NCBI GenBank assembly: GCA_002083775.1
Contig: MTEI01000001.1
Coordinates: 186,001-250,000 of the forward strand
DNA from: Rhodoferax ferrireducens
Lineage (GTDB): Bacteria; Pseudomonadota; Gammaproteobacteria; Burkholderiales; Burkholderiaceae_C
Direction: 5' to 3'
Length of the DNA stretch: 64,000 bases
The translations under genes were made by a program, and so were the position numbers. Shown one piece after another: positions 18,738 through 29,476 of this stretch; positions within the stretch are counted from its first letter, which is position 1; the number at the start of each line of letters is the position of its first letter. The notes under the pieces are model-generated. The model made no database searches. It saw only the letters and a list, made by a program, of their open reading frames with translations, and was not told where the DNA came from.

Positions 18738-20417
18738 TCAGTTGTTGTCCAGCTTGGCGCGCAGCAAAGCGCCCAGGCTGGTGGTACCAGCGTTTTCGCG
18801 GGCCGACTGCTGGCTCAGGGTTTGCATGGCTTCGTTCTGGTCAGCTGCGTCCTTGGCCTTGATCGACAACTGGATGTTGCGGGTCTTGCGATCCACGTTG
18901 ACCACCACAGCGGTGACTTCGTCGCCTTCTTTCAGCACGTTACGTGCGTCTTCAACGCGGTCGCGGCTGATTTCAGAGGCGCGCAGGTAACCGATGATGT
19001 CGTCACCCAGGTCGATCTCAGCGCCCTTGGCGTCCACCGTCTTGACCTTGCCAGTGACCACGGAACCCTTGTCGTTGATCGACGAGAAGGTGGTGAACGG
19101 GTCAGAGTCCAGCTGTTTGATGCCCAGGGAGATACGTTCGCGGTCCACGTCCACGGCCAGCACCAGAGCTTCGACTTCCTGCCCCTTTTTGTACTCGCGC
19201 ACAGCAGCTTCGCCGGTTTCGTTCCAGGACAAGTCAGACAAATGCACCAGACCGTCGATGCCAGCAGCCAGACCGACGAACACGCCGAAGTCGGTGATGG
19301 ATTTGATCGGGCCCTTGACGCGGTCGCCGCGTTTGGTGTTTTGCGCGAACTCTTGCCATGGGTTGGCCTTGCACTGCTTCATGCCCAGGCTGATGCGGCG
19401 CTTGTCTTCGTCGATTTCCAGAACCATGACTTCGACTTCGTCACCCAGAGCAACGATCTTGCTCGGGGCCACGTTCTTGTTGGTCCAGTCCATCTCAGAT
19501 ACGTGCACCAGACCTTCGATACCGGGTTCCAGTTCCACAAATGCGCCGTAGTCGGCGATGTTGGTGATCTTGCCGAACATGCGTGTACCTTGGGGGTAAC
19601 GGCGGTTCACGCCCATCCAAGGATCGTCGCCCATTTGTTTCAGACCCAGGGAGACACGGTTTTTCTCGGTGTCAAACTTCAGGATCTTGGCGGTGATTTC
19701 CTGGCCAGCAGTCACCACTTCAGACGGGTGACGGACACGGCGCCAAGCCATGTCGGTGATGTGCAGCAGGCCGTCGATACCGCCCAGGTCGACAAATGCG
19801 CCGTATTCGGTGATGTTCTTGACCACACCGTGAACAATTGCGCCTTCTTTCAGCGTGTTCATCAGCTTGGAGCGCTCTTCGCCCATCGAGGCTTCCACCA
19901 CGGCGCGGCGGCTCAGCACCACGTTGTTGCGTTTGCGATCAAGCTTGATGACCTTGAATTCCAGGGTCTTGTTTTCGTACGGAGACAGGTCTTTGGTTGG
20001 CCGGGTGTCGACCAAGGAGCCGGGCAGGAAGGCGCGGATGCCGTTGACCAACACGGTCAGGCCACCCTTGACCTTGCCGCTGGTGGTGCCAGTGACAAAT
20101 TCGCCGGTTTCCAGGGCTTTTTCCAGGCTCATCCAAGAAGCCAGACGCTTGGCGGTGTCGCGCGACAGGATGGTGTCGCCGTAGCCGTTTTCGATGGAGC
20201 CGATCGCCACGGAGACAAAGTCGCCGACTTGCACTTCGGTTTCGCCCTGATCGTTCTTGAATTCTTCGAGCGGCACATAGGCTTCGGACTTCAGCCCAGC
20301 GTTCACAACCACAAAGCTGTGTTCAATACGCACCACTTCAGCGGTGATCACTTCGCCCGGACGCATTTCTGTGCGTTTCAGGGACTCTTCAAACAGGTCG
20401 GCAAAAGATTCAGACAT
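18738..20417 (-). CDS. rpsA: 30S ribosomal protein S1
   Basis: The 559-residue protein consists of six S1 (OB-fold) repeats, with characteristic phrases such as [35 protein letters not shown] and [15 protein letters not shown]. It recruits mRNA to the small ribosomal subunit. Length and repeat number match the proteobacterial family. It is followed by a strong terminator and ihfB. An overlapping 632-codon frame on the plus strand is a shadow of its codon bias. Confidence 0.98.
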   Translation of the reverse strand: MSESFADLFEESLKRTEMRPGEVITAEVVRIEHSFVVVNAGLKSEAYVPLEEFKNDQGETEVQVGDFVSVAIGSIENGYGDTILSRDTAKRLASWMSLEKALETGEFVTGTTSGKVKGGLTVLVNGIRAFLPGSLVDTRPTKDLSPYENKTLEFKVIKLDRKRNNVVLSRRAVVEASMGEERSKLMNTLKEGAIVHGVVKNITEYGAFVDLGGIDGLLHITDMAWRRVRHPSEVVTAGQEITAKILKFDTEKNRVSLGLKQMGDDPWMGVNRRYPQGTRMFGKITNIADYGAFVELEPGIEGLVHVSEMDWTNKNVAPSKIVALGDEVEVMVLEIDEDKRRISLGMKQCKANPWQEFAQNTKRGDRVKGPIKSITDFGVFVGLAAGIDGLVHLSDLSWNETGEAAVREYKKGQEVEALVLAVDVDRERISLGIKQLDSDPFTTFSSINDKGSVVTGKVKTVDAKGAEIDLGDDIIGYLRASEISRDRVEDARNVLKEGDEVTAVVVNVDRKTRNIQLSIKAKDAADQNEAMQTLSQQSARENAGTTSLGALLRAKLDNN

Positions 20418-20496
20418 TTCTTTTGTGGCTATAACGCCACGGGGTTAAGTTTTGTGAACCTCTTCTGCAGTGCGCCAGTGCAGCGCGATAAGGCAG

Positions 20497-20542
20497 AAAA
20501 GGGCCGGTGCAAAGGGGTGAGCCCCTGCGTTTCAGCCCTTTT
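20497..20542 (-). terminator. Terminator-like hairpin between aroA-cmk and rpsA
   Basis: AAAAGGGC and GCCCTTTT form outer arms around an inner AGGGG-TGAG-CCCCT stem (20513-20526). Read on the minus strand it ends in CCCTTTTCTG. It lies just past the aroA-cmk stop, in the 131-bp gap before rpsA. It may end the aroA-cmk transcript or act as an rpsA leader structure. Confidence 0.55.
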
Positions 20543-20548
20543 GACGGA

Positions 20549-22546
20549 TCAGAAGGGCTGTTTGCCTTGCCACCAGCTCAAAACCTGATCCACCGATGCT
20601 TCAATCGATAAATCCGAGTTGTCCAGCAACACGGCGTCTTGTGCGGGTTTTAAAGGTGAGGCGCTGCGGGAACGGTCCCGTTCGTCTCTGGCTTCCAAAT
20701 CAGCGCGAAGACTGTCGAGTGTAGTCGAAATCCCTTTTGAAATCAACTGTTTGAACCGCCTTTGTGCGCGCTCAGCGGCGCTGGCAGTCAAAAAGACCTT
20801 GAGCTTGGCCTCTGGGAAGATGGCCGAGCCCATGTCACGGCCATCAGCCACCAGGCCGGGCAAGCGGTGAAAGCTATGTTGCAAAGCCACCAAAGCTGCC
20901 CGCACCTGCGGCAGCGCTGAGACTTTGGAGGCGTTCATGCCGTTTTCTTCGCTGCGTATGGCTTCGGACACGTCTTCGCCGTCCAACAAAATTTGACTGC
21001 CAACGAATTCGATGCGCAGGTGTTGCAGCAGGCTGGCAATCTGGGTTTCGCCGGTGGCATCGATGGCCAGGCCAGCGCGGGTGGCGGCCAGCGCGGTAAT
21101 GCGGTACATCGCGCCCGAATCGAGAAAGTGGTAGCCGAGTCGTTGTGCGAGTTCTGCCGCCAGCGTGCCCTTGCCCGAGGCGGTGGGGCCGTCGATGCAG
21201 ATCACCGGGATGTGGTTTTTGGAGGTCTGAACCAGCAAAAACAGGGCCTCAAAGTAGTCCGGAAAGGTTTTGGCGACACATTTCGGGTCTTCAATGCGCA
21301 CCGGCAACTGCGCCGGGTTGAAGGCGGCGAGCGAAAAACACATCGCCACGCGGTGGTCGTCATAGGTGTGAATCGTTGCGGCCTTCCATTCCTGCAACGT
21401 GGCGGGCGGCGTGATACGGATGAAATCGGCACCTTCCTCCACCGTGGCACCGAGTTTGCGCAGCTCACACGCCATGGCGGCGATGCGGTCGGTTTCCTTG
21501 ACGCGCCAGCTGGCGATATTGCGCAGGGTGGTGGTGCCATCCGCGTAGAGCGCCATCACGGCCAGGGTCATGGCCGCATCGGGGATGTGGTTGCAATCCA
21601 GGTCAATCGCCTTGAGTGGCCAGGAACCGCGGCTAATCTCCAGCCAGTTGGGGCCGCTGCTGACGTGTGCGCCCATCTTCTGCGCGGCTTCCACAAAACG
21701 GATGTCGCCCTGAATCGAGGCCGCACCAACGCCCAGAACCTTAATGCTTTTTAGGCCTCTAGCCCTTGCTGCTATTGCGCCAAGTGCTATGAAATAGCTG
21801 GCGGATGAAGCATCAGCTTCCACATGGATTTCACCGGGTGAACAGATTTGGCTTCCCGCAGGAATGGTGAAACGTTGCCAATCGTCGCGCTGCACCACCA
21901 CGCCAAAACGCGCCAGCAGGTTCAGCGTGATCTCGATGTAGGGGCGCGAAATCAGCTCCCCCACCACCTCGATGACGATGTCTTTTTGGGCCACAAACGG
22001 CAGCGCCATCAACAGCGCCGTCAAAAACTGGCTCGACACATCGCCGCGCACCTGAATGGGTTGTGACACATCCAGTGCAGGCTGACCAATGCGCAGCGGC
22101 GGGTAACCCGGGTTCTCCAGGTAATCGATCTGGCAGCCGAGTTGGCGCAGCGCATCGACTAGGTCGCCAATCGGGCGCTCGTGCATGCGTGGCACACCGC
22201 GCAGTTCATAGTCGCCGCCCATCACCGCCAACGCGGCGGTAAGCGGCCGGATGGCGGTTCCCGCATTGCCCATGAACAGATTGGCTTGGGATTTTTTTGG
22301 CTTCCCACCCATACCCTGTAAGGTGACCGTGCTTCCATTTTGATGAACACCACAACCGAGCTGGCGTAGCGCGTCGAGCATGACACGGGTGTCGTCGGAG
22401 TCCAGCAGGTCATGGACGACGGTGCTGCCTTCACTTAAAGCGGCCAGCAGCAACACCCGGTTGGAAATGCTTTTGGAGCCGGGCAGGGTGACGCACCCAC
22501 CGGCGGTTTCCAGGGGAGGGATATCGAGAAAAGCGGTGGCGTACAT
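20549..22546 (-). CDS. aroA-cmk: Fused EPSP synthase and cytidylate kinase
   Basis: This 665-residue protein joins two enzymes normally encoded by adjacent genes. Residues about 1-440 are 3-phosphoshikimate 1-carboxyvinyltransferase ([37 protein letters not shown]-like DASSASYF). Residues about 447-665 are CMP/dCMP kinase ([14 protein letters not shown] Walker [17 protein letters not shown]). The first makes EPSP for chorismate; the second phosphorylates CMP. The fusion is known in several Comamonadaceae. Inside the AroA part, a copy of the palindromic repeat (21741-21790) encodes [10 protein letters not shown] next to the conserved DASSASYF segment, where other AroA proteins have a shorter loop. 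Confidence 0.95.
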   Translation of the reverse strand: MYATAFLDIPPLETAGGCVTLPGSKSISNRVLLLAALSEGSTVVHDLLDSDDTRVMLDALRQLGCGVHQNGSTVTLQGMGGKPKKSQANLFMGNAGTAIRPLTAALAVMGGDYELRGVPRMHERPIGDLVDALRQLGCQIDYLENPGYPPLRIGQPALDVSQPIQVRGDVSSQFLTALLMALPFVAQKDIVIEVVGELISRPYIEITLNLLARFGVVVQRDDWQRFTIPAGSQICSPGEIHVEADASSASYFIALGAIAARARGLKSIKVLGVGAASIQGDIRFVEAAQKMGAHVSSGPNWLEISRGSWPLKAIDLDCNHIPDAAMTLAVMALYADGTTTLRNIASWRVKETDRIAAMACELRKLGATVEEGADFIRITPPATLQEWKAATIHTYDDHRVAMCFSLAAFNPAQLPVRIEDPKCVAKTFPDYFEALFLLVQTSKNHIPVICIDGPTASGKGTLAAELAQRLGYHFLDSGAMYRITALAATRAGLAIDATGETQIASLLQHLRIEFVGSQILLDGEDVSEAIRSEENGMNASKVSALPQVRAALVALQHSFHRLPGLVADGRDMGSAIFPEAKLKVFLTASAAERAQRRFKQLISKGISTTLDSLRADLEARDERDRSRSASPLKPAQDAVLLDNSDLSIEASVDQVLSWWQGKQPF
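21741..21790 (+). repeat. Palindromic repeat, copy 4 (inside aroA)
   Basis: GGCCTCTAGCCCTTGCTGCT is followed by a degenerate right arm and AAGTGCTAT. It is antisense to aroA and is translated as [10 protein letters not shown]. Codons AGA, CTA and ATA, rare elsewhere in this GC-rich gene, cluster here. Confidence 0.7.
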
Positions 22547-22568
22547 CGTCGGAGAAGCTCAGGAGGAA

Positions 22569-23447
22569 TCAGGGCAACTGGGTCATGCGCCAGCTGGAAC
22601 GGGTGGCGCTGGCCTGGGTGATCAGCGCGTCGAGCATCTGCAGGTCACCCGCGCGCATGGCCGCCTCAAACAGCGCCAACTGGTCGCGAAAAGCCTGGCT
22701 TTGCACCAACAGCTCGGCCCGATTCGCCAGCAGGATGTCGCGCCAGACCTTCGGGTCGCTGGCGGCAATGCGGGTGAAATCGCGAAAACCCGGCCCGGCC
22801 AGTTCCATGTAGGTCTGTCCCTTGGCTTGCCCGCTCACCGAGTTCATCAGTGTGAAAGCCAGCATGTGCGGCAGATGGCTCACCGCGGCAAACGCGGCAT
22901 CGTGCGATTCGGGGGTCATTTGCACCACCTTGCAGCCCAGAGCGCTCCAGACTTCCGCAGCGCGTTCGGCATGGCCGGGCAAGGTTTGCTCGGTAGGGGT
23001 CAGAATCACCTGTTTGCCGGTGTACAGATCGGCGTCGGCGTTGTCCACCCCCGCCAGTTCCTTGCCCGCAATCGGGTGCGCTGGCACAAACGAGCCGACC
23101 TGCTCGCGCAGCCCACGCTGGGCCGCCTCGACCACATCACACTTGGTGGAGCCCACGTCCATGATCAGCATCTTCGGCGTGACCATGTGTTTGATGGCTT
23201 TGAAGGTGGCCTCAGACGCTGCCACCGGCACCGCCACCAGCACGATATCGGCCCCGGATACAGCCAGCAGTGCCGACGGCGCCTCGACATCAATCACGCC
23301 TTTTTGACGCGCCCGCTCGGTGGTGGAGGGTGACTTGCTGTAACCCACCACCCGTTTGACCAGACCGGCCTTTTTCAGCGCCAAGGCAAACGAGCCACCC
23401 ATCAGACCGCAGCCGATCAGGCCCAGCTGTTCAAACACGGCCGGCAT
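22569..23447 (-). CDS. tyrA: Prephenate dehydrogenase
   Basis: The 292-residue enzyme makes 4-hydroxyphenylpyruvate from prephenate in tyrosine synthesis. It has the NAD-binding motif LGLIGCGLMGGSFALAL, DVGSTK, HPIAGKELAGVDNA with the catalytic His, and SHLPHMLAF. It is monofunctional, without chorismate mutase or ACT domain. Its start touches the pheA stop (one shared base), giving a tight pheA-tyrA-aroA operon. Confidence 0.95.
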   Translation of the reverse strand: MPAVFEQLGLIGCGLMGGSFALALKKAGLVKRVVGYSKSPSTTERARQKGVIDVEAPSALLAVSGADIVLVAVPVAASEATFKAIKHMVTPKMLIMDVGSTKCDVVEAAQRGLREQVGSFVPAHPIAGKELAGVDNADADLYTGKQVILTPTEQTLPGHAERAAEVWSALGCKVVQMTPESHDAAFAAVSHLPHMLAFTLMNSVSGQAKGQTYMELAGPGFRDFTRIAASDPKVWRDILLANRAELLVQSQAFRDQLALFEAAMRAGDLQMLDALITQASATRSSWRMTQLP

Positions 23448-24529
23448 CAGTCAGCCACCGGGTAGGTGCCCAGCACCTTGTAAAACGCGCACAGGCTGCG
23501 CAACTCTTCCAGCGCCGCCGCCACGTGGGGCTCAGACGGGTGGCCTGCCAGATCGATGTAAAAGTAATACTCCCACTGGCCGGAGCGCGCCGGGCGCGAC
23601 TCAAAACGTGTCATCGACACCTTATGGCGCTTTAGCGGCACCAGCAGGTCATGCACCGCGCCAGGCCGGTTGGTCACCGAGACAATCAGGCTCACGCAGT
23701 CTTTGCCGGTGGCTTGCGGTGCTTCCAGGGTTTGCGTTAGGCAGATCACGGCAAAACGGGTGCGGTTGAAGGCGTCGTCCTGAATCGCGTACGACACCAC
23801 ATGCAAGCCAAACTCGCTGCCCGCACGTTCACTGGCAATCGCCGCCCAGGCCGGGTTGGTGGCAGCCAGGCGGGCGCCTTCGGCATTGCTGGGGGCAGCG
23901 CGGCGGTCAGCGTGCGGCAGGTGGGTGCTGAGCCAGTCCTGGCATTGCGCCAGCGCCTGCGGGTGGGCATACACCACTTCAATGCCGTCGAGCAGCGGGC
24001 TCAGGCGCAGCAGGTTGTGGCGCACCAGAAAACTGGTCTCGCCGATGATGTGCAAGGGGGAATTGAGCAGCAAGTCCAGCGAGCGCGAGATCACGCCCTC
24101 GGACGAATTCTCGATTGGCACCACGCCAAATTCGGCGCTGCCAGCTGCCGTGGCGCGAAACACCTCGTCAATGCTGATGCACTGCACTTGCGCCATGCTG
24201 CCACCAAAGTACTGGATGGCCGCTTGCTCGCTGAAGGTGCCCGCCGGGCCAAGGTAGGCCACCCGCAGCGGTGCCTCCAGTGCGCGGCAGGCGGACATGA
24301 TCTCGCGCCAGATGATGGCCACGCTGTGTGGCTTGATCGGGCCGCGGTTGTTGGCCTGCAGGTTGGCAATCACCTGGTTTTCGCGGTCCGGGCGGAAAAC
24401 AACCGAGCCTTCAAGACGCTTGATTTCACCCACCTCGTGGGCGAGCGCCGCGCGCTTGTTCAGCAGCGCGATAAGTTCCAGATCCACCGCGTCGATCTGG
24501 CTGCGCAATTCAGGGAGGGTTTTGGCCAT
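23447..24529 (-). CDS. pheA: Chorismate mutase / prephenate dehydratase (P-protein)
   Basis: The 360-residue bifunctional enzyme makes phenylpyruvate from chorismate. An AroQ-type mutase domain spans about 1-90 (LRSQIDAVDLELIALLNKRA), the dehydratase about 95-270 (YLGPAGTFSEQAA, PIENSSEGVISRSLDLL), and an ACT domain closes the protein (VSVTNRPGAVHDLL and FESRPARSGQWEYYFYID), the site of phenylalanine feedback. It is coupled to tyrA downstream and follows serC after a gap with a REP-like element. Confidence 0.97.
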   Translation of the reverse strand: MAKTLPELRSQIDAVDLELIALLNKRAALAHEVGEIKRLEGSVVFRPDRENQVIANLQANNRGPIKPHSVAIIWREIMSACRALEAPLRVAYLGPAGTFSEQAAIQYFGGSMAQVQCISIDEVFRATAAGSAEFGVVPIENSSEGVISRSLDLLLNSPLHIIGETSFLVRHNLLRLSPLLDGIEVVYAHPQALAQCQDWLSTHLPHADRRAAPSNAEGARLAATNPAWAAIASERAGSEFGLHVVSYAIQDDAFNRTRFAVICLTQTLEAPQATGKDCVSLIVSVTNRPGAVHDLLVPLKRHKVSMTRFESRPARSGQWEYYFYIDLAGHPSEPHVAAALEELRSLCAFYKVLGTYPVAD

Positions 24530-24575
24530 GGTTTGGGTGAATGTGAGAGAACAAGGCGGTTGTGAACAGGTAGGC

Positions 24576-24647
24576 TGTCATGCCGGACACGATCCGGCAT
24601 CCATGCATTCGGGGCGCCATGGATTGCGGGTCAAGCCCGCAATGACA
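24576..24647. repeat. REP-like double-hairpin element, copy 3
   Basis: Outer TGTCAT/ATGACA arms enclose the hairpins GCCGGACACGATCCGGC and TTGCGGGTCAAGCCCGCAA. It lies in the 171-bp gap between serC and pheA. Confidence 0.88.
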
Positions 24648-24700
24648 AGCCGGGAAGATGCCCTGAAGGCCGTGACGCCCGCCATGACGGCCAAACAGCA

Positions 24701-25792
24701 TCATGCGTGCTGCGCCTCAAAGTCGCGCAGGTAAGCCACCAGCGCCTGCACGCCCTCCAGTGGCAGTGCGTTGTAAATACTGGCGCGCATGCCGCCAACC
24801 GACTTGTGGCCCTTGAGCTGCAGCAGGCCGCGTTCTTTGGCACCGACCAAAAAAGCGTCGTTCAAAGCCTCGTCGCGCAAATAAAACGGCACGTTCATTC
24901 GTGAGCGGCAATGTTTTTCAACCCGGTTGACATACAGGCTGGAGCTGTCAATTGCGCCGTACAGCAGCTCGGCTTTGGCGATGTTGCGCGCCTCCATGAC
25001 GGCCATGCCGCCCTGGCGCTTGAGCCACTTGAACACCAGCCCGGCGATATAGATCGAATACGTCGGCGGGGTGTTGTACATCGAGTCGTTGTCGGCCACG
25101 GTTTTGTAGCTGAAGGCGCTTGGGCAAATGGGCAGGGCGCGGTCCAGCAGGTCGTCACGCACCACCACCAGGGTCAGCCCGGCGGGGCCGAGGTTTTTCT
25201 GCGCACCGCCAAAAGCCAGCCCGACGCGGCGCCAGTCGACCGGGCGCGAGGCCACGTGGGACGAGAAATCGATCACCAGCGGTGCATCGCAACCCAGCGC
25301 CTTCAGGTCGGGCAGCGTCTGGTACTCCACGCCGTTGATGGTTTCGTTGCTGCAAATATGCACATAGGCGGGATGCTCACTGAGCTGCCAGCTGGCCGGG
25401 TTGGCCAGCGTGGTGAAGCCACGGGCCTGGGTGTTGGCAGCTTCATGGGTGGTGCAGTAGCGCGCCGCCTCTTGGGCCGATTTCTGGCTCCAGCTGCCGG
25501 TGACCACAAAGTCCACGGTTCCACCGCGCGACAGGTTCAGCGGCACGATGGCGTTTTCTGCCAGGCCACCACCTTGCATGAACAGCAGCTTGAAGTTCTG
25601 CGGCACCGCCAGCAGCTCGCGCAGGTCAGCCTCCGCCTCGCCAGCGATCTGGCCAAATTCTTTGCCGCGGTGGCTCATCTCCATCACACCCATACCACTG
25701 CCGTGCCAGTCCAGCATCTCGGCGGCAGCTTCAGCCAGCACCTCTTCGGGCATGGCGGCGGGGCCGGCGGAAAAATTGTAGGGTCTGTTCAT
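24701..25792 (-). CDS. serC: Phosphoserine aminotransferase
   Basis: The 363-residue PLP enzyme converts 3-phosphohydroxypyruvate and glutamate to phosphoserine; SerC also serves pyridoxal phosphate synthesis. It begins [19 protein letters not shown], a family hallmark. The PLP lysine is in [13 protein letters not shown], and the C-terminal [12 protein letters not shown] is also typical. The gyrA-serC-pheA-tyrA order is conserved in Burkholderiales. Confidence 0.97.
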   Translation of the reverse strand: MNRPYNFSAGPAAMPEEVLAEAAAEMLDWHGSGMGVMEMSHRGKEFGQIAGEAEADLRELLAVPQNFKLLFMQGGGLAENAIVPLNLSRGGTVDFVVTGSWSQKSAQEAARYCTTHEAANTQARGFTTLANPASWQLSEHPAYVHICSNETINGVEYQTLPDLKALGCDAPLVIDFSSHVASRPVDWRRVGLAFGGAQKNLGPAGLTLVVVRDDLLDRALPICPSAFSYKTVADNDSMYNTPPTYSIYIAGLVFKWLKRQGGMAVMEARNIAKAELLYGAIDSSSLYVNRVEKHCRSRMNVPFYLRDEALNDAFLVGAKERGLLQLKGHKSVGGMRASIYNALPLEGVQALVAYLRDFEAQHA

Positions 25793-25800
25793 TCTGGAGA

Positions 25801-25850
25801 TTTATAAGAAATTGGCCTCTAGCCCTTATGAATAAATGGCTAGTAGCTAT
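25801..25850 (+). repeat. Palindromic repeat, copy 5 (intergenic)
   Basis: It reads TTTATAAGAAATTGGCCT, CTAGCCCTTATGA, ATAAATGGCTAG and TAGCTAT, one of the most complete copies. It fills the 69-bp gap between gyrA and serC, so it lies in the serC leader. Confidence 0.9.
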
Positions 25851-25861
25851 CTATTTCGTAG

Positions 25862-28537
25862 TTATTGAGCATCCGGCGTGGGGGTGTCGTCCGCTGGTTC
25901 ATCCGATGCATCGTCTGGTGAAACATCTGCTGCGTCATCCGCCAGCTTGGTGATGGCATCGTTTTCCACAATGCGCTGCAGGCCGCTGAGTTGCGAGCCT
26001 TCATCCAGGCCGATCAGCGTCACGCCCTGCGTGGCGCGGCCGAGTTCACGGATCTCGCTGACCCGGGTGCGCACCAGCACGCCCTTGTCGGTGATCAGCA
26101 TGATTTCGTCATCCGCATGCACCAGCGTGGCGGCCACCACCTTGCCATTGCGCTCGCTTTGCTGGATGGCGATCATGCCCTTGGTGCCACGGCCGTGGCG
26201 GGTGTATTCGGTGATGCTGGTGCGCTTGCCGTAACCGTTTTGCGTGGCAGTCAGCACACTTTGTGACTCGTCCTCAGCCACCAGCATGGCGATCACGCTT
26301 TGACCCTCGTCGAGCATCATGCCGCGCACGCCGCGTGCCTGGCGGCCCATCGGGCGCACGTCGTTTTCATCAAAACGCACGGCTTTGCCACCGTCGCTGA
26401 ACAACATCACGTCATGTTTGCCGTCGGTTAACGCTGCGCCAATCAAGAAATCACCCTCGTCCAGGTCCACGGCAATGATGCCGGCCTTGCGCGGGTTGCT
26501 GAATTCATCGAGTGCGGTCTTTTTGACCGTGCCCATGCTGGTGGCCATGAACACATAGCGATCCGCCGGGAACGTGCGCTTTTCACCGGTAAGGGCCAGC
26601 ACCACGGTGACTTTTTCACCCTCCTGCAGCGGGAACATGTTGACGATGGGGCGCCCGCGTGAGCCGCGGGAGCCCTGCGGCACTTCCCAGACTTTGAGCC
26701 AGTACATGCGGCCCCGGTTGCTGAAACACAGCAGGTAGTCATGGGTGTTGGCAATAAAGAGCTGGTCCACCCAGTCGTCTTCCTTGGTGGCGGTGGCCTG
26801 TTTGCCACGCCCGCCGCGTTTTTGTGAGCGGTACTCGCTCAAAGGCTGGCTCTTGATGTAGCCGCTGTGGCTGAGCGTGACCACCATGTCGGTGGGGGTG
26901 ATCAGGTCTTCGGTGGAGAGATCAAAGGACGAATACTCAACCAAACTGCGGCGCGCACCCACCTTGGTCATACCAAACTCGGTCTTGATGGCGGTGAGTT
27001 CGTCGCTGATGATGACCGACACACGCTCGGGCCGCGCCAGAATGTCCAGCAGGTCATCAATCTCGCCCATCACCTCTTTGTATTCGGCCACGATCTTGTC
27101 CTGCTCCAGGCCGGTCAGGCGCTGCAGGCGCATCTGCAAAATCTCTTGCGCTTGGGTTTCCGACAATCTGTAAAGGCCGTCGTGGCCCATGCCGTATTGC
27201 ATCTCTAGGCCGTCGGGGCGGTAGTCATCGGCATTGACCAGACCACCATCGGCACGCGTGCGGGTAAGCATTTCGCGCACCAGTTTGCTGTCCCAGGGGC
27301 GGGTCATCAATTCCATCTTGGCCACCGGGGGTGTGGGGGACTCGCGGATGATGCGAATGAAGTCGTCGATGTTGGCCAGCGCCACTGCCAGGCCTTCGAG
27401 CACGTGGCCGCGTTCCCGCGCCTTGCGCAGGTTGAACACGGTGCGGCGTGTCACCACCTCGCGGCGGTGTTGCAAGAAGACCTCAATCAGGTCTTTCAGG
27501 TTACACAGCTTGGGCTGACCATTGATCAGCGCCACCATGTTCATGCCAAAGGTGTCCTGCAACTGCGTTTGCTTGTACAGGTTGTTCAGCACCACCTCGG
27601 GCACTTCGCCGCGCTTGAGTTCAATCACCAGCCGCATGCCGGATTTGTCGGACTCGTCCTGGATGTGGCTGATGCCTTCGATCTTTTTCTCGTGCACCAG
27701 CTCGGCCATGCGTTCTTGCAGGGTCTTTTTGTTCACCTGGTAGGGCAACTCGTCGACGATGATGGATTGGCGCTGGCCTTTGTCGATGTCTTCAAAGTGG
27801 CACTTGGCACGCATCACCACGCGGCCGCGGCCGGTGCGGTAGCCGTCTTTCACGCCGTTGATGCCGTAAATGATGCCTGCGGTGGGGAAATCGGGCGCCG
27901 GAATGATCTCCATCAGCTCGTCAATGCTGGCGTCCGGGTTTCTCAGCAGGTGCAGACAACCGTCAACGACCTCGTTGAGGTTGTGGGGCGGAATGTTGGT
28001 GGCCATGCCCACCGCGATACCGCCAGAACCGTTCACCAGCAGATTCGGCAGGCGGGTCGGTAACACCAGCGGCTCTTTCTCCGAGCCGTCGTAGTTGGGC
28101 CCGAAGTCAACGGTTTCCTTGTCCAGATCAGCCAGTAGTTCATGGGCGATCTTGGCCAGGCGGATTTCGGTGTACCGCATGGCGGCGGCGTTGTCACCAT
28201 CGACCGAGCCGAAGTTGCCTTGACCGTCGACCAGCATGTGGCGCATGGAAAAGTCCTGCGCCATCCGCACAATGGTGTCGTACACCGACTGGTCGCCGTG
28301 CGGGTGGTACTTACCAATCACGTCACCCACGATACGCGCGGACTTCTTGTAGGCCTTGTTCCAGTCGTTGTTTAGCTCGTGCATGGCAAACAACACGCGC
28401 CGGTGCACAGGTTTCAAGCCATCGCGCGCGTCTGGCAATGCCCGCCCGACAATCACGCTCATGGCGTAATCCAGATAGCTGCGACGCATTTCATCCGCAA
28501 GACTGGTGGGCAGGGTTTCTTTGGCGAATTGGGTCAT
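25862..28537 (-). CDS. gyrA: DNA gyrase subunit A
   Basis: The 891-residue type II topoisomerase subunit cuts and reseals DNA. The N-terminal breakage-reunion domain has [20 protein letters not shown] and [13 protein letters not shown] with the catalytic Tyr. The C-terminal beta-pinwheel has the GyrA box QKRGGRGK, and the tail is acidic ([18 protein letters not shown]). In the quinolone region the sequence is [12 protein letters not shown], so the residue matching E. coli Ser83 is Gln and Ala84 is Ser. That may be the lineage norm. Confidence 0.98.
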   Translation of the reverse strand: MTQFAKETLPTSLADEMRRSYLDYAMSVIVGRALPDARDGLKPVHRRVLFAMHELNNDWNKAYKKSARIVGDVIGKYHPHGDQSVYDTIVRMAQDFSMRHMLVDGQGNFGSVDGDNAAAMRYTEIRLAKIAHELLADLDKETVDFGPNYDGSEKEPLVLPTRLPNLLVNGSGGIAVGMATNIPPHNLNEVVDGCLHLLRNPDASIDELMEIIPAPDFPTAGIIYGINGVKDGYRTGRGRVVMRAKCHFEDIDKGQRQSIIVDELPYQVNKKTLQERMAELVHEKKIEGISHIQDESDKSGMRLVIELKRGEVPEVVLNNLYKQTQLQDTFGMNMVALINGQPKLCNLKDLIEVFLQHRREVVTRRTVFNLRKARERGHVLEGLAVALANIDDFIRIIRESPTPPVAKMELMTRPWDSKLVREMLTRTRADGGLVNADDYRPDGLEMQYGMGHDGLYRLSETQAQEILQMRLQRLTGLEQDKIVAEYKEVMGEIDDLLDILARPERVSVIISDELTAIKTEFGMTKVGARRSLVEYSSFDLSTEDLITPTDMVVTLSHSGYIKSQPLSEYRSQKRGGRGKQATATKEDDWVDQLFIANTHDYLLCFSNRGRMYWLKVWEVPQGSRGSRGRPIVNMFPLQEGEKVTVVLALTGEKRTFPADRYVFMATSMGTVKKTALDEFSNPRKAGIIAVDLDEGDFLIGAALTDGKHDVMLFSDGGKAVRFDENDVRPMGRQARGVRGMMLDEGQSVIAMLVAEDESQSVLTATQNGYGKRTSITEYTRHGRGTKGMIAIQQSERNGKVVAATLVHADDEIMLITDKGVLVRTRVSEIRELGRATQGVTLIGLDEGSQLSGLQRIVENDAITKLADDAADVSPDDASDEPADDTPTPDAQ

Positions 28538-28745
28538 GGGGGGTTGATGCGAGGCAAAAGCGGTGGAGTTCTTTCATTTTATGCGTTCGGGTTGTGGTTA
28601 GACTGCAACGAAACCACCAATTAGTTCACATGCGCAGACATTGCTGCGTGCAAGGTGTCCTTGGCGCTTTTTTGTTGAAACTCTGTGTGGCACAATCAAT
28701 TGACCGTTCCACGTGATAGGCATCGTGGGCGTCTATCTAAGTAAC

Positions 28746-28770
28746 GCCGCGTCGCTGCGGCCTTTTTCTT
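28746..28770 (+). promoter_or_regulatory. Terminator-like hairpin in the ompA leader
   Basis: GCCGC-GTCGCT-GCGGC is followed by CTTTTTCTTT and ends only a few bases before the AGGAG of ompA. The layout suits a transcription attenuator or a translation-modulating leader hairpin. The 244-bp gap 28538-28781 otherwise holds the gyrA and ompA promoters, which I could not place with confidence. Confidence 0.5.
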
Positions 28771-28781
28771 TCAGGAGAATC

Positions 28782-29426
28782 ATGAAAAAATTGAATAAAT
28801 TGGCGATGTTGATCGCTACCGCAGCTCTCGCTAGTGCCGCAGGTGCCCAGTCCATTGACAACTGGCGCGCAACAGACGGTACCGTCTGGAAAAATGGCAC
28901 CAACGAACTTTGCTGGCGCGATGCCTTCTGGACCCCCGCTACTGCTGCTGTTGGTTGTGATGGTGCTATCGTGGCAGCCAAAGCTGCGCCTGCTCCTGCA
29001 CCGGCTCCAGCTGCTGCTCCGGCACCTGCTGCTGCTCCCGCTCCGGCACCCGCGCCGGCACCTGTTGCCGCTGCCAAGGTCACTTACGCAGCTGACGCTT
29101 TCTTTGACTTTGACAAGGCTGTGCTCAAGCCCGAAGGCAAAGCCAAGCTCGATGATCTGGTTGGCAAGGTCAAGGACATCAACCTCGAAGTCATCATCGC
29201 TGTGGGTCACACCGATGCCACTGGCTCTGACGCCTACAACCAAGGTCTGTCGGTGAAGCGTTCTGAAGCCGTCAAGGCTTATCTGGTGTCCAAGGGCATC
29301 GAAAAGAACCGCGTTTACACCGAAGGCAAGGGCGAGAAGCAACCTGTGGCAGACAACAAGACATCTTCTGGCCGTTCCAAGAACCGCCGCGTGGAAGTTG
29401 AAGTGGTCGGCACACGCAGCAAGTAA
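28782..29426 (+). CDS. ompA: OmpA-family outer-membrane/peptidoglycan-binding protein
   Basis: The 214-residue protein has a signal peptide (MKKLNKLAMLIATAALASAA ending AGAQ), the betaproteobacterial segment SIDNWRATDGTVWKNGTNEL and CWRDAFWTP, an Ala-Pro linker of about 30 residues, and an OmpA C-terminal peptidoglycan-binding domain (FFDFDKAVLKPEGKAKLDDL, GHTDATGSDAYN, SKNRRVEVEV). It lacks the eight-stranded barrel of E. coli OmpA, as is normal for Burkholderiales. TCAGGAGAATC precedes ATG 28782. Codons are more AT-tolerant and biased than in neighbours, as in highly expressed genes. A strong terminator follows. Confidence 0.95.
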   Translation: MKKLNKLAMLIATAALASAAGAQSIDNWRATDGTVWKNGTNELCWRDAFWTPATAAVGCDGAIVAAKAAPAPAPAPAAAPAPAAAPAPAPAPAPVAAAKVTYAADAFFDFDKAVLKPEGKAKLDDLVGKVKDINLEVIIAVGHTDATGSDAYNQGLSVKRSEAVKAYLVSKGIEKNRVYTEGKGEKQPVADNKTSSGRSKNRRVEVEVVGTRSK

Positions 29427-29448
29427 GCTGTTGGTTTACCGATTTGGT

Positions 29449-29476
29449 TAAAAAACCCGCTACGGCGGGTTTTTTT
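29449..29476 (+). terminator. Rho-independent terminator of ompA
   Basis: CCCGC-TACG-GCGGG is a stem with the stable tetraloop TACG. It is flanked by A and T runs (seven T) and lies about 30 bp past the ompA stop. Confidence 0.93.

Noticed and set aside
18690-20588. 632-codon plus-strand open frame over rpsA
   Set aside because: It is antisense to S1, whose biased codons leave the opposite frame open. The product is Asp/Val/His/Phe-rich without domains.
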